A stretch of 64,000 bases of DNA from Sphaerosporella brunnea (Eukaryota > Ascomycota > Pezizomycetes > Pezizales > Pyronemataceae): positions 165,882-229,881 of the forward strand of contig VXIS01000039.1 of assembly GCA_008704415.1 (NCBI GenBank). The letters run 5' to 3'. Made by a program: the position numbers and the translations under genes. Positions 46,828 to 59,800 of the stretch are shown one piece after another (position 1 is the first letter of the stretch; every line of letters starts with the position of its first letter). The notes beneath the pieces are model-generated. The model saw only the letters and a program-made list of their open reading frames with translations, was not told the origin of the DNA and did not search any database.

Positions 46828-49800
46828 TTACGTGCAAGGAGACTCGGGTAACTGGTTCGCCTCGATATACTCGTTCAATCCTTTCAACTGTTCCTCAAGT
46901 CTCTTGATACCTTCCGTAAGTGGGGTGGTATCGACTTGTGCCGGGGATGGTTGAGATTTAGTAGGAGTAGTGGTATCAGAGGTAGACCTCACTGTCACCT
47001 TGAACCCTTGAAGTTCCATCTTGGTCTTGACCCTTCTTCGTGCTTCGTCGAGTGACTCTTCCTCGGCCTTCTTCGCGAGGTAACGGTTGAGTGGGCTATC
47101 ACGTCTGGATGCCTCCACGATCGACATCGAAGTCTTGCGAACGGGTGGTGCTGATTTCTGTGGTGCCATACTGGGCTTGACCTGCTGCTGAGCACCGTTC
47201 GGGATCTGTCGGGCAGGAGCTTTAGGAGCTATCGCTGGCCGAGATTCAATGCCTGTTTGCATCTTACGCTTCGTTCCTCTTGTGTCCGAGGCGGATTCGG
47301 AGGAAGATCCACCCGAAGACATAGAGAACTGAGGCGCAGATGGGCCAGATACTCGGGTACGTTTAGCTTTGACTGCTTGCTGGGTTTCCTCTTGAAGCTT
47401 GCGCTTCGATCCTGGAGATAGGTTTCGTGTGGTACGGTTGGGTTCGGGGCCTTTAACAACCGTAGGAATAGCGAAACGTGGACTAGCTGTTTCGAGGAGG
47501 TAATCTTCAGAAAACTTCTGCAGTTCATGAGCCAGATCAAGGTCCCGAAGGGTTTCAACCATCACAACACTCTTGCCAACAACCATATCGTTGAAGGCAG
47601 AGAATCCGAGAGCATCCTTTACCTGTCGAAATGTTAGCCTAATTTTTATTTTATTTTTTTCTTTAACTGTACTTACCAGGTCAATTCTGTGGCGACGTGC
47701 TTGTCCTAAGGTCCTGGCTCTATCCAGTCCTGAGGGATGTGCTTGCTCGTCGTCGATGGGGGAGCGATAACAAAGAACCATAACTGCCAACTTCTGGAAC
47801 TTCGTGGCCTGAGTGAGATGGTTGACGATCTGGTGCAACATTGCACGGTCTGAATCGAATCGTTGCTGGTTAGACATCTTGAAGTTCGAAGAACATCCGA
47901 ACAACAGGAAACCGACTTCTGATGCTTCATCAGAGTAGATAGTCGACTGCGCACAAAACTGGTTTTTGAGACGGTTTCTGGGCACGACGATTTTGTCGTT
48001 CCCACCTAAGAACTTCTGCTGGAACCAGTACAGGCTCTGACCCTGGGTAATCTCGTCGTTGTTGTGTAACAGCATGCGATATGTGGTGTTCGACATTCCA
48101 GACACTTCAAGTGCCATGTGCACGATTTCTGGAACGGACTTCTGGAGTTCCGCTGACTCGAATATCTGTTTGCTGACCTTTTCAACCTATTATACAAACT
48201 TAGCAACAGATTAGAGTCCAATTCGGGAAAGCAACATACCGGCTCCTTGTACATGGCGCCGTTCTTTTGGATTGGCCACCATTGAAGGTCATCGGCGAAG
48301 GAACTAACTTGTAGCAGTCGCTGCACCCGTTCCTTTGCCAGCATCCTTCTGCGTGTTTTCTTCAGATAACGATAGAAGATCCTCTCTAATAGATGGCGGT
48401 TCTTCTCTGCAAACCGATGGTTGTAGAATTCCGTGGCCTTCTTTTCCATTTCAGCCAAGACGGCTCTCTTCGTAGCTTCCTGTCTCTCTCGTTCCTCTCG
48501 GAACTTTCTCTCTTCTTTCTCTCTGCTTTCTCTCTCTTCTTGCTCTCTCCACTGTCTCTCCTTTTCCCTCAATAGGGCCTCTTCACGCTGCTTCTGCTCT
48601 CTCAATGCAGCTTCTTCCTTCTCCTTGAGTAATGCCGACTCTCGTTCTTGCTTCTGCTTCATAATGGCTTCGCGCATCTGTTTCTCCTTCAACAACGTAT
48701 CTTCCATCTGATTAGCTTTCGCATCAGCTTCATTGTTCTCACTCTTCTTTGCCGATGTATCATCCGGGCCTGCCGCTGACTCGGGTGCTTTCGGTATAGA
48801 GAATGGATTTGAAGTCTTTGAAGTGTCATCCGTGTTTGACTGGGGGCTGCCAAACTTCGGAGACGACTTAGGAAGGTTGCCAAATACTGATTTGATATCG
48901 TGAGCTGGAGAAAAGCTTGAGGTTGGCCGCTCAACAGATTTCGCTGTATCAGAGTCGGACTTCTGCTTAGGCGTCTCAAAAGCCGGTGCCGTCGGGTTAA
49001 AACCAGTGGAAGACTGAGGTTCCTGCTGCTGGGAGAAAGGTGAAGATAGTGGCTCTTTCGAGAATGGATTTGAAGTCTTTGAAGTGTCATCCGTGTTTGA
49101 CTGGGGGCTGCCAAACGATTTAGGAAGGTTGCCGAATACTGATTTGATATCGTGAGCTGGAGAAAAGCTTGAGGTTGGCCGCTCAACAGATTTCGCTGTA
49201 TCAGAGTCGGACTTCTGCTTAGGCGTCTCAAAAGCCGGTGCCGTCGGGTTAAAACCAGTGGAAGACTGAGGTTCCTGCTGCTGGGAGAAAGGTGAAGATA
49301 GTGGCTCTTTCGAAGGCGAGTGGCCGGTATCGTCTTCGACGTCGAGATATCCTTCATCCACAAACTCACCATCGCTAGCTTCCTCGAAGTCAAAGAATGC
49401 TCCTTCGTCGTCGATATCGTCAGCACCATCCAATGTAGCCAATCTGGCCATAGCATCATCATCTCCCTTGTTTTCTCGCGCGGGACGTAGAATTGTCGTC
49501 AAATCTTCAGGGCCATATAAGATATGAGTAATGGAGCCTGAGTACTGCCTGGCTTTCTTAGACTCCAATAGTGAAGGATGTTGCCTGGTCTTTATCTTGG
49601 GTGCGTTCGCTGAGAAAAGAAGGTTAGACTAATTTCAAACAAGAAAGCAAGCTTCGAACTTACTATTAAATTTCTTTCCTCCAAGAACGAGATATGTATA
49701 TGAAACTCCATCAATAGTGTTCTGGCCAACCTCCAGGCCGTAGTTCTCAATCTCGTCAATGAGATCTTCGATTTCCTCGTAATATAACAGGTCCTGGATG

Positions 49801-52800
49801 AAGTCGAGAGTAGTCATCTTCGAGGTTTTCATATAGTTCGATGCGATCGCTTGGAGGGCCGATTTTCGAATATCGGCAAAGTAAACTTCCAGCAGACATG
49901 CAGTCGTAAAGTCCGTCTTTTCAGACGCCACCAACGTGAAAAATGTGTTCGCGTAATGCATAGCATTGAATCCTTCCGCTGACCCACGCAAGCACTTCTG
50001 AGCAGCTTGGTATATCCTAATAGCATGCTTAACTTGCTCGGAATTTCGAACTTCCTCGGGCCATTTCATGAAATCTTCTCGCTCAACATATCCATCGTGA
50101 ATATGTGTTAGAATCATGTAAGATCGGAATTCGGCTTCGTTCGGAAACCGCTTGTAGTTTCCATCTGCATCTGGAACTTGGCTGGCTTTGTAAAGGAATG
50201 AAAGCGTGGTCAAAGACTTGCCCAGCTGCTCCAGTTCCATGTATTCGTCGTTGTCGGGTAAAAGGTAAAGTCCAACCAAGTGGAACCGGATGATAACCTC
50301 TGTGCAATGCACTGCCTCGTCTCCTTCGTAGTTCTGATAGGTAAAGTCCTGTCGGATACTCCTGGTACGGTCTCGCACAAATCCCTGGCATTCTTGCCAC
50401 GGGTATCGACCAAGTATTTCTTTGACGAGGTAATGAAGAGTCCCAACCAAAATCCAAGGCTTACGCACATCGCAAGGTAAAGGAGCCTCCAATCCTGCCG
50501 CAGGGCGGTGGAATGATTTCACGAACTTCTTGTGGTCGGGCTTTCCATCGGTCTAAGCATGGTTAGTACATTTGAGGAACTAGCAGGGACTCTTCAGATT
50601 CACTTACCATCTCAAACTTATCGACCATCTTCTGATGTATTCTCTGAACGGATTCAAACGACGGACACATGTAGATACATGTTCCGCGGAACGGTTTAGC
50701 TTCCTCTAAAGGCTTCTGGACGGCTGGGTTGTCAATGACACCGGCAGCTATCAATTCTTGTCTCTCCAGGGCACGTGACTCGATAAATGCTTTGTACCAC
50801 TCTTCAATGGTCCCCACTTTGAAAATCTCTTCCCGTGAATAATAACTGCTGCAATCTTTTTCTTCCATGAGACTGGAATCCTCCGTAGAATCGGGATCCT
50901 GCGGGGGAGTGGGATCGTTCGTAAAAGGTGAACTCTTCGAGAGACTGGTATCCTCGGTGGTATCTTTTGTGGTATCCTTCGTGGTATCTGGAGTCTTCGT
51001 GCGACTGGTATCCTTCGTGGAATGGTTGTTCGTAAAACTAACTCCTCCTCCCGAGACGTTCGGCGTCGATGGTCCAACGTTGCTCTGGGCGAAAGGGTTC
51101 TGAGTCAAAGGGCTCTGAGTAAAAGGGTTTTGGCTGTTCGTAAAACTAGCTCCTGGCGTCGATGTCTGAGTGAAAGGGTTCTGGCTGTTCGTGAAACTAG
51201 CTCCTCCCGAGACGTTCGGCGTCGATGGTCCAACGTTGCTCTGGGCGAAAGGGTTCTGAGGACAAGGCGAACGCGTGAGACTGGGATCCTTCATGGAATG
51301 GCTGTTTGTAGAAATAGCTTGTCCTGAGAAATTCAGGGTCGACGGTCCAGTGCTAACTGGTGACGCTGAAGATGCACCGCCGCACGCGCCAAACGGGGCG
51401 AAAAATGTAGGTGGTGGTGGTGGTGGTGGTGGTGGTGGAGGAGCAGCCGGAGTTGGGTCACACACGATGACATCTATGTCCATGTCGATGGCAAAGTGGG
51501 CGGGAGGGAGTCCATATGGACTCCCTCCCAGTCCGCCTCCCATTGCGGCTGCTGGTGGTGGTGGTGGAGGTGGAGGATGAGGAAGAGGAGCAGGTGGAAC
51601 GAAAGGTGGAACGAAAACAGGAGGGGGAGGGAAACTGGAGGGAGGAAGGGGGGGGGGGAACAAATCCATCTCGACGTCTCCGTCGGTGTAGTCCGGCACA
51701 AGCGCGACAGGGGTTGGAGCTGGCTCGATTGTGGGGGAGTCGGACATGTCGACGTTGCCATCGACGTTGTCCTCCTCCTTGTCATCATCATCGTAGCCGA
51801 GCCCATAGTAAATGGGCTTGTACTCGACATCAGACATCACAGATCGCGGAATTTTGGCTTTCTCCCAATCTGCAAGAGCCCGGTCAACGGCCTCACGGGC
51901 CTCGCGAGACTTGTGATTGGAAGTGCCCGTACGTGTCCGCGATCGCCCACGGCGCGGCTCCAACACCCACGTCTTCGGCGGCAGGTCCCGTTCGCATGCC
52001 GGGTTCCTCCGCCCTCGCTCGTTCGATCTCTCTCTATGCGCCCTGGACGCCCCTTCCCTCTCCAACCCCAGGTCCTCCCTGGCGGTCGTCGGGTCGCGGG
52101 TAATAACGTCCATTTCTAGCCGTCGACGATATACGGTCCGTTCCGATCTATCTTCATAAGCACCCGGGACAGGTGTTTCGTACAGTGGCGGGCTTCTATC
52201 GCGTGCGCGATTGCGCCGATACTGTAGATCGGAACGGGGTGGGCAAGACTGTAGGAGCCAGCTAGCCAGCTCCGAGGGTTCATCAAGATTGCCATCAAAG
52301 GCATACTCGACTTGTTCAACCCCCGCGATCCGAGACAGGCGCCGCGCATACCGTCCCCGACGTACTAACTCGTCGTACTCGCCCTGTCCCAGGCACTGGA
52401 AGCACCCGGGCATGTAGAACGAATCCGACGAGAATTCCTTGGATATCCGGTATGGGGCCCTTCTCGAGACGATCGCACCAGACCTTGCCCTCAAGACAAC
52501 CGGTGGAGTACCACACGGAAATCTATCCTTCCATGCTTCATCGGGTGTGAACCGCCACCAGTACCATTCCTCCCCGGCAGATTCGTAAAGCCGGACTACC
52601 TCACAACCGAGGGCACGAAGCCCCCGGTCCCTTCTGTACAGGCACTTCACGTAATCCGGGGCACCAGGAATGTTCTGGGTGCAGTTCAACAAAAACCACT
52701 TGGCCATCGCAGCGGCAGGCACAAGGGTATTGTCTAACCCGAAACAAAGGGGATACATGCCGTACACCTCTTTGCGGTGATTGTCGAAGCAATCCCGCAT

Positions 52801-53746
52801 CAGGTCGTGCAAGTCGCCTGGCGCATAGTGCCAGGCATCATCTCCCAATTGTTCGTCGTAGCGGCCGAGGCTCAACGACACGTCGTACTCTTGCTCGAAT
52901 CGCGAGCGGGCAACGATGGAGGAGTCACGCGCCAGCAAAAGCTCTTGGGGGTAATCCCCATGGATGAGATCTATGAAGATCTCACCGGCATCGACCTCGC
53001 ATAGATCCCACTCGTCGTCGAAACGGCTCGAGTCCTCGGTGTCGTTGTCCGATATGTAGCCACGACTTGAAGCATCATCGTCGTCGGAATCCTCAGCGTC
53101 GGAATCATTGTCGGTCATCGGTGAGGATGACCTCGAAGAAGAAGAGCTTGACGAGTCGGACTCGTTGTCGGAAGAGGGCTTAACCTCTCCAACCTGCATG
53201 TTGCTCAACTTCTCCGACAAATCGCTGAGACCATCGGGGACTGGCTGAGCAGAGGCAGCGTTGGAGCTGGAAGCGGTTTTACCCGCTCCGGCTTGTTTGT
53301 GGCTGCTTGCCTTCGCTGAACCCCCGATGGAATGAGGCGGAGGAGATGAACCTCGAGTTGAGGCGGTGCCCTTGGTGGGCGCCTAAAAGGCGTTAGTACT
53401 AAACGCGACAAACGCGACAAACGCGACAAATATAATGAACGCGACAGCAACAAAGGGTATCAACAACTCGCTGGAATCCAGAGCAACAATGCACGAGAAG
53501 CCAGCGGGAATTGCGAAAAGCAAACGCTATCGTCATCGGAACAGACTTATGTTACTCGCTCTCTGCTACGCGAATAGGAGAAGTAACAGCCACATCGCGA
53601 TGATGAATTGCGATGATGAATCACGATGAACTCGGATCTTCAAACACGGCGATCCAGCGGGAAAAACGGGTATCTCATCGCTCAGGCAATCAAGAAATCG
53701 ATAGACTTACAATACCGCCAGAAGAGTTCTTGTTGGTTTTCGTCAT
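46828..53746 (-). CDS. Giant SAC3/GANP-domain protein with novel N-terminal extension
   Basis: Proposed exons: 53746-53711 (MTKTNKNSSGGI), 53382 to about 50608, then four more ending at 46828, about 2,100 residues in all. Order: Ser-rich and acidic N-terminus; an unrecognised module of about 250 residues with many Cys/Trp (..WFLLNC.., GEEWYWWRFTPDEAW, YMPGCFQCLGQGEYDEL); Arg/Ser-rich and Pro-rich linkers; NPF(T/A)Q repeats. Then comes the SAC3 core: FRGTCIYMCPSFESVQRIHQ, FVRDRTRSIRQDFTYQN, VIIRFHLVGLYLL. After it lie a long Glu/Arg coiled coil, FYNHRFAEKNRHLL, and a MCM3AP-like C-terminal region (VGFLLFGCSSNFK.., LAVMVLCYRSPIDDEQAHP). Sac3 scaffolds TREX-2, coupling transcription to mRNA export. 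Whether this is the core Sac3 or an extra copy is unclear; its repeat-rich setting and the relic at 0.4 kb favour an extra copy. Confidence 0.82.
48799..49312 (-). repeat. Tandem duplication of 261/252 bp inside the SAC3-like coding region
   Basis: Two adjacent units (48799-49060 and 49061-49312) are nearly identical. Each encodes KEPLSSPFSQQQEPQSS.. through ..TDDTSKTSNPFS. They differ mainly by a 9-bp (three-codon) insertion. The frame is kept, so the protein carries an 84-87-residue repeat. Confidence 0.95.
53383..53710 (-). other. First intron of the SAC3-like gene
   Basis: 328 nt, much longer than other introns here. Donor GTAAGT, perfect TACTAAC branch site, acceptor CTTTTAG. Three to four CGCGACAAA-type 9-bp units lie immediately upstream of the branch site. 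The joint is phase 0 and connects MTKTNKNSSGGI to APTKGTASTRGSS. Without this exon the first ATG would be at 53199. Confidence 0.75.
53400..53446. repeat. 9-bp CGCGACAAA tandem repeats in intron
   Basis: AAACGCGAC units repeat three times in tandem, with a fourth degenerate copy after a short gap. Confidence 0.85.
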
Positions 53747-56180
53747 TTCTTGTTGGTGTTGTTGGATGGTTCGAAGTCGAAGGTTGTTTTGGGAATGTGT
53801 CGGGTGTATGAAGAGGGAAAGGAAGGAAGGAGGCAGGTGGCAGTGGGTAGGTCTGATTTTTGTGCTCGCTGCATCACTCAGTCGGCCAAAAATCACATAT
53901 GCTACTGTCACTCGCGATGGTGATTGAGGCTCAGGCGGCAAAAACGAGCCTCGATCAATCAATTTCGCCGATGCCGACTGGTGGCACTCGAACCGCACTA
54001 CGTACAGAATTGGTTTTTTTTATTTGCATATTTTGAGCTCAGTCGCGCCTCCTATACGCCTGAGGAATGGATTCAAGTGATCACCGGCCGACACAAAAGA
54101 AAACAACCTGAGAAGATCTGTCTACACGGATCCCCTAGCTACAGGCCTTGCATCGAATGGCTGGTTATCAATGCTACATAAATACAAGTATCTCCGTGCC
54201 CCCTCTCCGCCTCTCTGTTCAGCAAACAGAAAATCAAGCATGCACAATCCTAATCACAAACTCCCACTCATTAAACATCAAAGGTCACTCGCCAACTCCT
54301 GCTCGCGGTTTTTAGACAATTTCTTGGTTGTTTTCCTCTTAGAAGCCCACATATTTCGCCAGCGATGCCGAAACAGCGCTTTTTTCCTCAGGCACATTGC
54401 GATATCCGCTCCGGGGCTGAGTGGTCCGAGCCACAAGTCTGGAATATTTACTGTAAGTGAGGCACGGATGGCTTTGTGGCTGCAGTAACCAGATCCTTAA
54501 CCGTAGCAAATAATGCTCCTACCCACAAACCAAGAGTTCACACTCATCATCATGAACTATTATACTCGGGCTACAGAGCTACGGTGGACGTGAATGAAAG
54601 CCATACGGTACAGAAAGCTTTCCGGCGGTGAATACTCGGAGTTCTTGCCAACAGGAAAGGAGATACTTAGCCATATCACGCTTCCCTGCCTGCGTCCCTC
54701 CTGTTTGACGCCCCACCCCGCCTCTCAGCTCTAGGATTCGAAAAGCATAGAGCTGCAAGTGAGATGTCATTTAAACTTTGTGGACGCCATTGCTTTTGTG
54801 GGACAAAAGGAAAGAAATCCCGCTTAGTGTTCTCGGGCGTAAACCGGGGCTATGGCTATTTTACTGCACTGTGGTGCAAAGGCTGTAAACTTCGTTGATC
54901 GGGGTATCAGCATCGCAGACAAGCCCACATGAAACGGTATGATGACCTCATATACGAGAAAATAAGGAAGAAACGAAGGTTTGCTGGTAATTTTATAGGT
55001 ATTCTGTATCGCATCCAATCCTCAATAATTTGCTGACGTGTACAGCTTCGAATTTGAGCAGCCCAGTCCCTATCGATGAGACAACTCTAGATCTATATAT
55101 CTATTCTGCTCTTATGCATATATTGACTGGTCACTACCTGTCCCCCAGCTTTGTGTCTATCTTCACAAGTTTGGTTCTAGGGATCCGACGGGATGGTTTG
55201 TGGATCCACATCTATAGCTCGAGCCAGCGCATAAACTCCCATTATTACAAGTCCTTCAAACCTAGCTTAGGCCCATACATAACGCCCGATTAAGGAGCCT
55301 AAGTACCAAGCCCGTATCGCCGGAGCGACTGAGGCAGAGGTTTACTTTCCAGATGACGATGGGCGAGTGATCTCCCATGCACCCCACAAACTCGCGAAGC
55401 CACCCTCGCGCCAAACCATTGCCACCCAAGCTTCGAACCTACAATGAGGTCGTGTTCATTGCCGCATTTTCTTTTTTGAGTTGAACTTCCGACCAGACAA
55501 TACATATGTGTGAGATCATATCTCCAAACTCATCTTTTCCAGATCCAAAACACCAAGAAGAAAACACCCCGTCTGCAAACTACGCTTTGGTCGCGATCAG
55601 GTTGAAGGGTTGGATGTTGCCGACGGAAGTTATGGCGGCGGCTGTAGTGAGGAGGGAGAGAATCGCACCGCGGGTTGAGGGTTTCAACAAAGCCGTTAAT
55701 TTCAATCCGGTACATATCTCAACTGAGTGCGCTGCTAGCTCCAAGGATGGGCTTGTAAGATGCTCTGCGAGTTACCCTTTGCGTGCACAACAAGCTGGTC
55801 ATGGTTTGCTTACGTCGAAGCACCATGACGTTGATGGTGGTAGATGCCTCGAAACGCAACCGCAGGTTTATACAAAAAGCCGCAGTGCAGCAGTTGAACG
55901 TCAATGCCAGACTTCTTAAATAACTATTTGCTTTTAAACAGCCTGATTCTGGCATTTTAAAGGATGCTGTACATCTTGGTCCACCGCCCTCAAACCTGCG
56001 TCTTTGTTGCCACACGCAGCCTGCCGAGAGACATATCAGGGGAAGTCAGCACATTGAGTTCCAGGAAAGACGCATCCATTAATTAACCTGTAATGTGTTT
56101 TCTTGGCAGACCAAAAGTTGCGGGTGGTCGTCGATTATCGATATCTACTTAAGTAGCTACGGAACAGATCGGATCAACTA
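53747..56180. other. Repeat-rich intergenic region
   Basis: 2.4 kb between the SAC3-like gene and the second palindrome. Only short frames without motifs were found, with no recognisable transposon protein. Confidence 0.45.
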
Positions 56181-56295
56181 CCGCATAAACTCGCGAACAA
56201 GAGACTCGGCTAAGTCACTGCGCCATGTAGGCTTAGTGACTTTGCCACATGGCGCAGTGACTTAGCCCCAGTCTCTTGTTCGCGAGTTTATGCGG
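56181..56295. mobile_element. 115-bp palindromic MITE-like element, copy B
   Basis: The outer 48-49 bases on each side are reverse complements with about one mismatch and a 1-nt length difference (CCGCATAAACTCGCG.. / ..CGCGAGTTTATGCGG). TA lies outside both ends (56179-56180 and 56296-56297). The 60-base core (GGCTAAGTCACTGCGCC.. to ..AGTGACTTAGCC) aligns with the core of copy A at 45.3 kb, while the outer arms do not. No coding capacity. Confidence 0.75.
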
Positions 56296-56297
56296 TA

Positions 56298-56857
56298 TTA
56301 CGCTCTCTAGCTCTCCAAGTTCATGCTAATGAATACTCTTGGATGGGGTGGTATTCTTTGTTTTGCCTGCGCTTCAGGTCTTTTGCCCCCCCCCCCCCAA
56401 AAAAAATGACTGGGACGATATGGCCGGTGGCTGCAAGAACGCGGGTTAGACGTGTATACACGCTTTGGCAAGGGAAGCTGCACCAGTTCGTTCCCAAAGT
56501 TTGAAACCTCCGCCTATTGTACTCTATATACTCAGTGCCATAGTCCCAACCAGAGCGTGCATAACACATTCACTGTGCCGCACTCGGGGATTCGCATTTC
56601 GGCTGACACCACGAGCTCTAGGGCAATCTCTATTCCAGCTCCAGTTAAATATCCCCTATCTATATTGACTCTACGCATACCCGTACATAAGCCGGTTTAC
56701 AGCAAAATAATCATTAACCTAATTACTCATCATAATTCCTAGTCATACTCAGCCGTAACCTCGCAAAAGAGAAAACCGAAAAAATATATATACAAGAAAC
56801 CGGATGCTGTCCTCTATCTATCCTATATACACCTCCAACACCGTATCCCCGCCCTAT
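56298..56857. other. 3' flank of ABC transporter gene
   Basis: C/A homopolymer at about 56388-56406; otherwise AT-rich with no gene. Confidence 0.45.
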
Positions 56858-59800
56858 CTACCTCCTCGCATACTGCATCTTTGCCTCATGTTTCTTCCTC
56901 GCCTTCAATCTCAGCACCTCCATCTCACCACTCGTCTCACACATATCCCAGAAAAATCCGCCCTCCTTCTGCAGGAGCTCCCACGGAGTTCCAAACTCCT
57001 TAACCATGCCATGATCCAGCACTACAATCCTATCATTCTCGACCACCGTGCCTAGTCTGTGCGCAATGGTGATAGTCGTGCTCTGCAGCTGCCGGATCGT
57101 CTCCTGGATCTTGGCGTCGGTCTTATAATCGATCGCCGCGGTGGCTTCGTCCATGATAAGGACCTTTGGGCTGCGAAGCAACGCCCGTGCAAGGCAGACC
57201 AGTTGCCTGGAAAGGATATGTTAATTTTCTCGTTCCATTACCCCGGGATAAGGGTGGATTACCTTTGACCCTGCGACAAGTTGTTACCAGACTCCGCAAC
57301 CGGGCTTGACAAATCCAGGAAGATGTTCTTGTTGACAGTCGCGTCGTCACCAGCGACAGGCGCAGCGACATCTGGCTCCTCGTTGATGAGCTGCACGCGT
57401 TTTAGCGCAGCAAATATCTCGCTATCAGTGTGCACTCCAAACGGATCCAGGTTCGAACGGATGGTTCCAGAGAAAAGTGTGGGGTCCTGCGGCACCATCG
57501 TGATCGACTGTCTCAGGTCGCGGAGCCCAATAGTCGAAATGTCAATGCCGTCAATTTCAATATAACCAGTCTCGGCCTCCAAGCTGCGGAACAGCGCCAG
57601 CGTGAGGGAACTCTTTCCTGCTCCGGTTCTCCCAACGATGCCAACTTTCTCGCCCGGCTGCACGTCGAATGTAACATGCTTCAGGACGAGGTCAAGGTCA
57701 GGCCTATAACGCGTCGAATAATCCTTGAAGATTACTCGGCCCTGGTCAGGCCAGGAGGTTGGCGGGCGGTTGTTTTCGATGATCTCCGGCGCTTCTTGCT
57801 CAACTTCGAGGTATTCTCTGACTCGTTCAACACTGTTCATGTTTTGCTCATTAACAGCGTAGAGGCGAACAACCCAGAGAACGTTGTCGGTGAAGGTGAT
57901 GGCATAGGTCAAGGAAAGACCAGCCAATCCCGCATCTATTTTACCAACACTAAGAACCACGAAGGCGCCGGCAAAGAACGCTACCAAAGCTCCGGCGATG
58001 TCGACCCTGAATCCGAGCCACCGATTGCAGGCCCAAAGGTAGAAAAACGGTCTGTTGTGGTTATCAATCATCTGGAGGTTGTCTCTGACAAAGCGGCGTT
58101 CGTCACCGTATGCTCTGATAGTCGAGATTCCACTGAGCGTTTCTCCAAAGTGCTGGTAGAGTGGACTGCGCATGATAGATTCAATGCGTTTCAGATCACG
58201 AGACGCACGGAGATAGAATGCACCGATCAAGCAGTACAATGCCGTGATGAGGACACCGGCTAAGAGGAAACCAGGAGTAATCACGGAGATGAGAATGACA
58301 ATCGCAACAACTGAGCCCAACGAATGGATCATCCCCTTCTCAAGTCAGCCAAAAACTACCAGAACGTGAAGAAGATAACTTACCAGGGCGACTGGTGCGA
58401 CCTCCTGGTCAACCGCTTCCAAATCCTTCGAGAACCGGTTCATGATGCGTCCCAAGGGCGTGGAATCAAAGAATCGAGTCTTTGCCCTCATGATGTTATG
58501 CAGTAGCTGTTCATGGATTTGCTTGGAGGCCCTGATACTTCCAGAGAAAACGATCATCTCCCGGACGAACGAGAGGAATACGTAGACGGCGCCGAGTAGA
58601 GCGTATATTCCGAGATAATACCACACATCCACACTGGAGCTGTTGGCGACCAGAATCTCGGCTTTCGATACCGGAAGGGCCAAGGCACAGGTTCCCGACG
58701 CAAAGCAACTACCAGAGTAACCAGACATTTGGCTTACACTGATGACGGTGTGGGACGTCTCAGACGTAGAATATTTGGTAGCCCACTCCCTGATCCAGAC
58801 AGACGTCGCAACGGCTCCCACTTGTTGCAACAGAAAGACGGTGACGACGATAACCCAGTACCACCAGGGACCCATCGACGCAAGATAAAGGACGTAGACT
58901 TTGTAGTCAACGCTTCCCTCAGATTTGGTTTCCTCGTTAGAAACCGCCTTTTGCTTGAGCTCGTCACCTTTGGTGGTTCCATTTGCATTGCCGTCCGTTT
59001 GGTCGTTTTCACGGGACCTATCGCTTCCGACAAAAGAAGGAACACGAGATGGTATACGCGACTGAGGACGGGACCGCATACTAGCCTGCAAGTATTCATC
59101 GTCGCCCAGAGCTCCAGATTTCACAACGGTCTCCGGATCTCCTTGCGTTAGAACTCGGCCGTTGTCCAGAACCACGACGTGCGTTGCCAGAGGGACGCAG
59201 AGAGTAACATTGTGCGTGACTAGAACGCAGGTACGGTGCTCCATCAGAGGACCAGTGATACCGTAGTCGTAGATCCACTTTGCAGTGTGGGAATCGACGG
59301 CACTCAAACAATCATCCAGAAGCAGGTGGGCAGCAGGAGAGTAGATGGCCCGCGCGAGTGAGATCCGTTGCTTCTGACCGCCGGAAAGAGAAATTCCCTT
59401 CTCGCCGACCTGAGTCTCGTCGCCATGATCAAGGATCTCCAAGTCACGTTCGAGGCAACAAGCCACAAGCACTGCCTTGTAACGCTCCTCGTTGTAAGGG
59501 CTAGCAAAGAGAATGTTCTGCTTGATGGTGTCGTTGACGAGCCATGGCTGCTGTGCACAGTAGGCTACGGATTGGATGAGGCCAGTTTCGGGATCAGGAG
59601 TCAAATCCTCTCGGCTGTGCTTGCCAGGCAGGTATACACTGTGATGGTCAGATTTATTAACTTGTAAAGGAATGTGGTACTTGCCTTCCTTTCAGCAACG
59701 TCATTTCGCCTAGTAATGCCATAAGGAGAGAGCTCTTGCCGGAACCAGTTGCACCGGCAACGACATTGAGCTGGCCAGGTACGAATTCGATGTTGAGGTC

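Noticed and set aside
51474..52119. Overlapping plus-strand frames opposite the SAC3-like gene
   Set aside because: Antisense shadows of Pro/Gly-rich codons; no motif and no splice-consistent structure.
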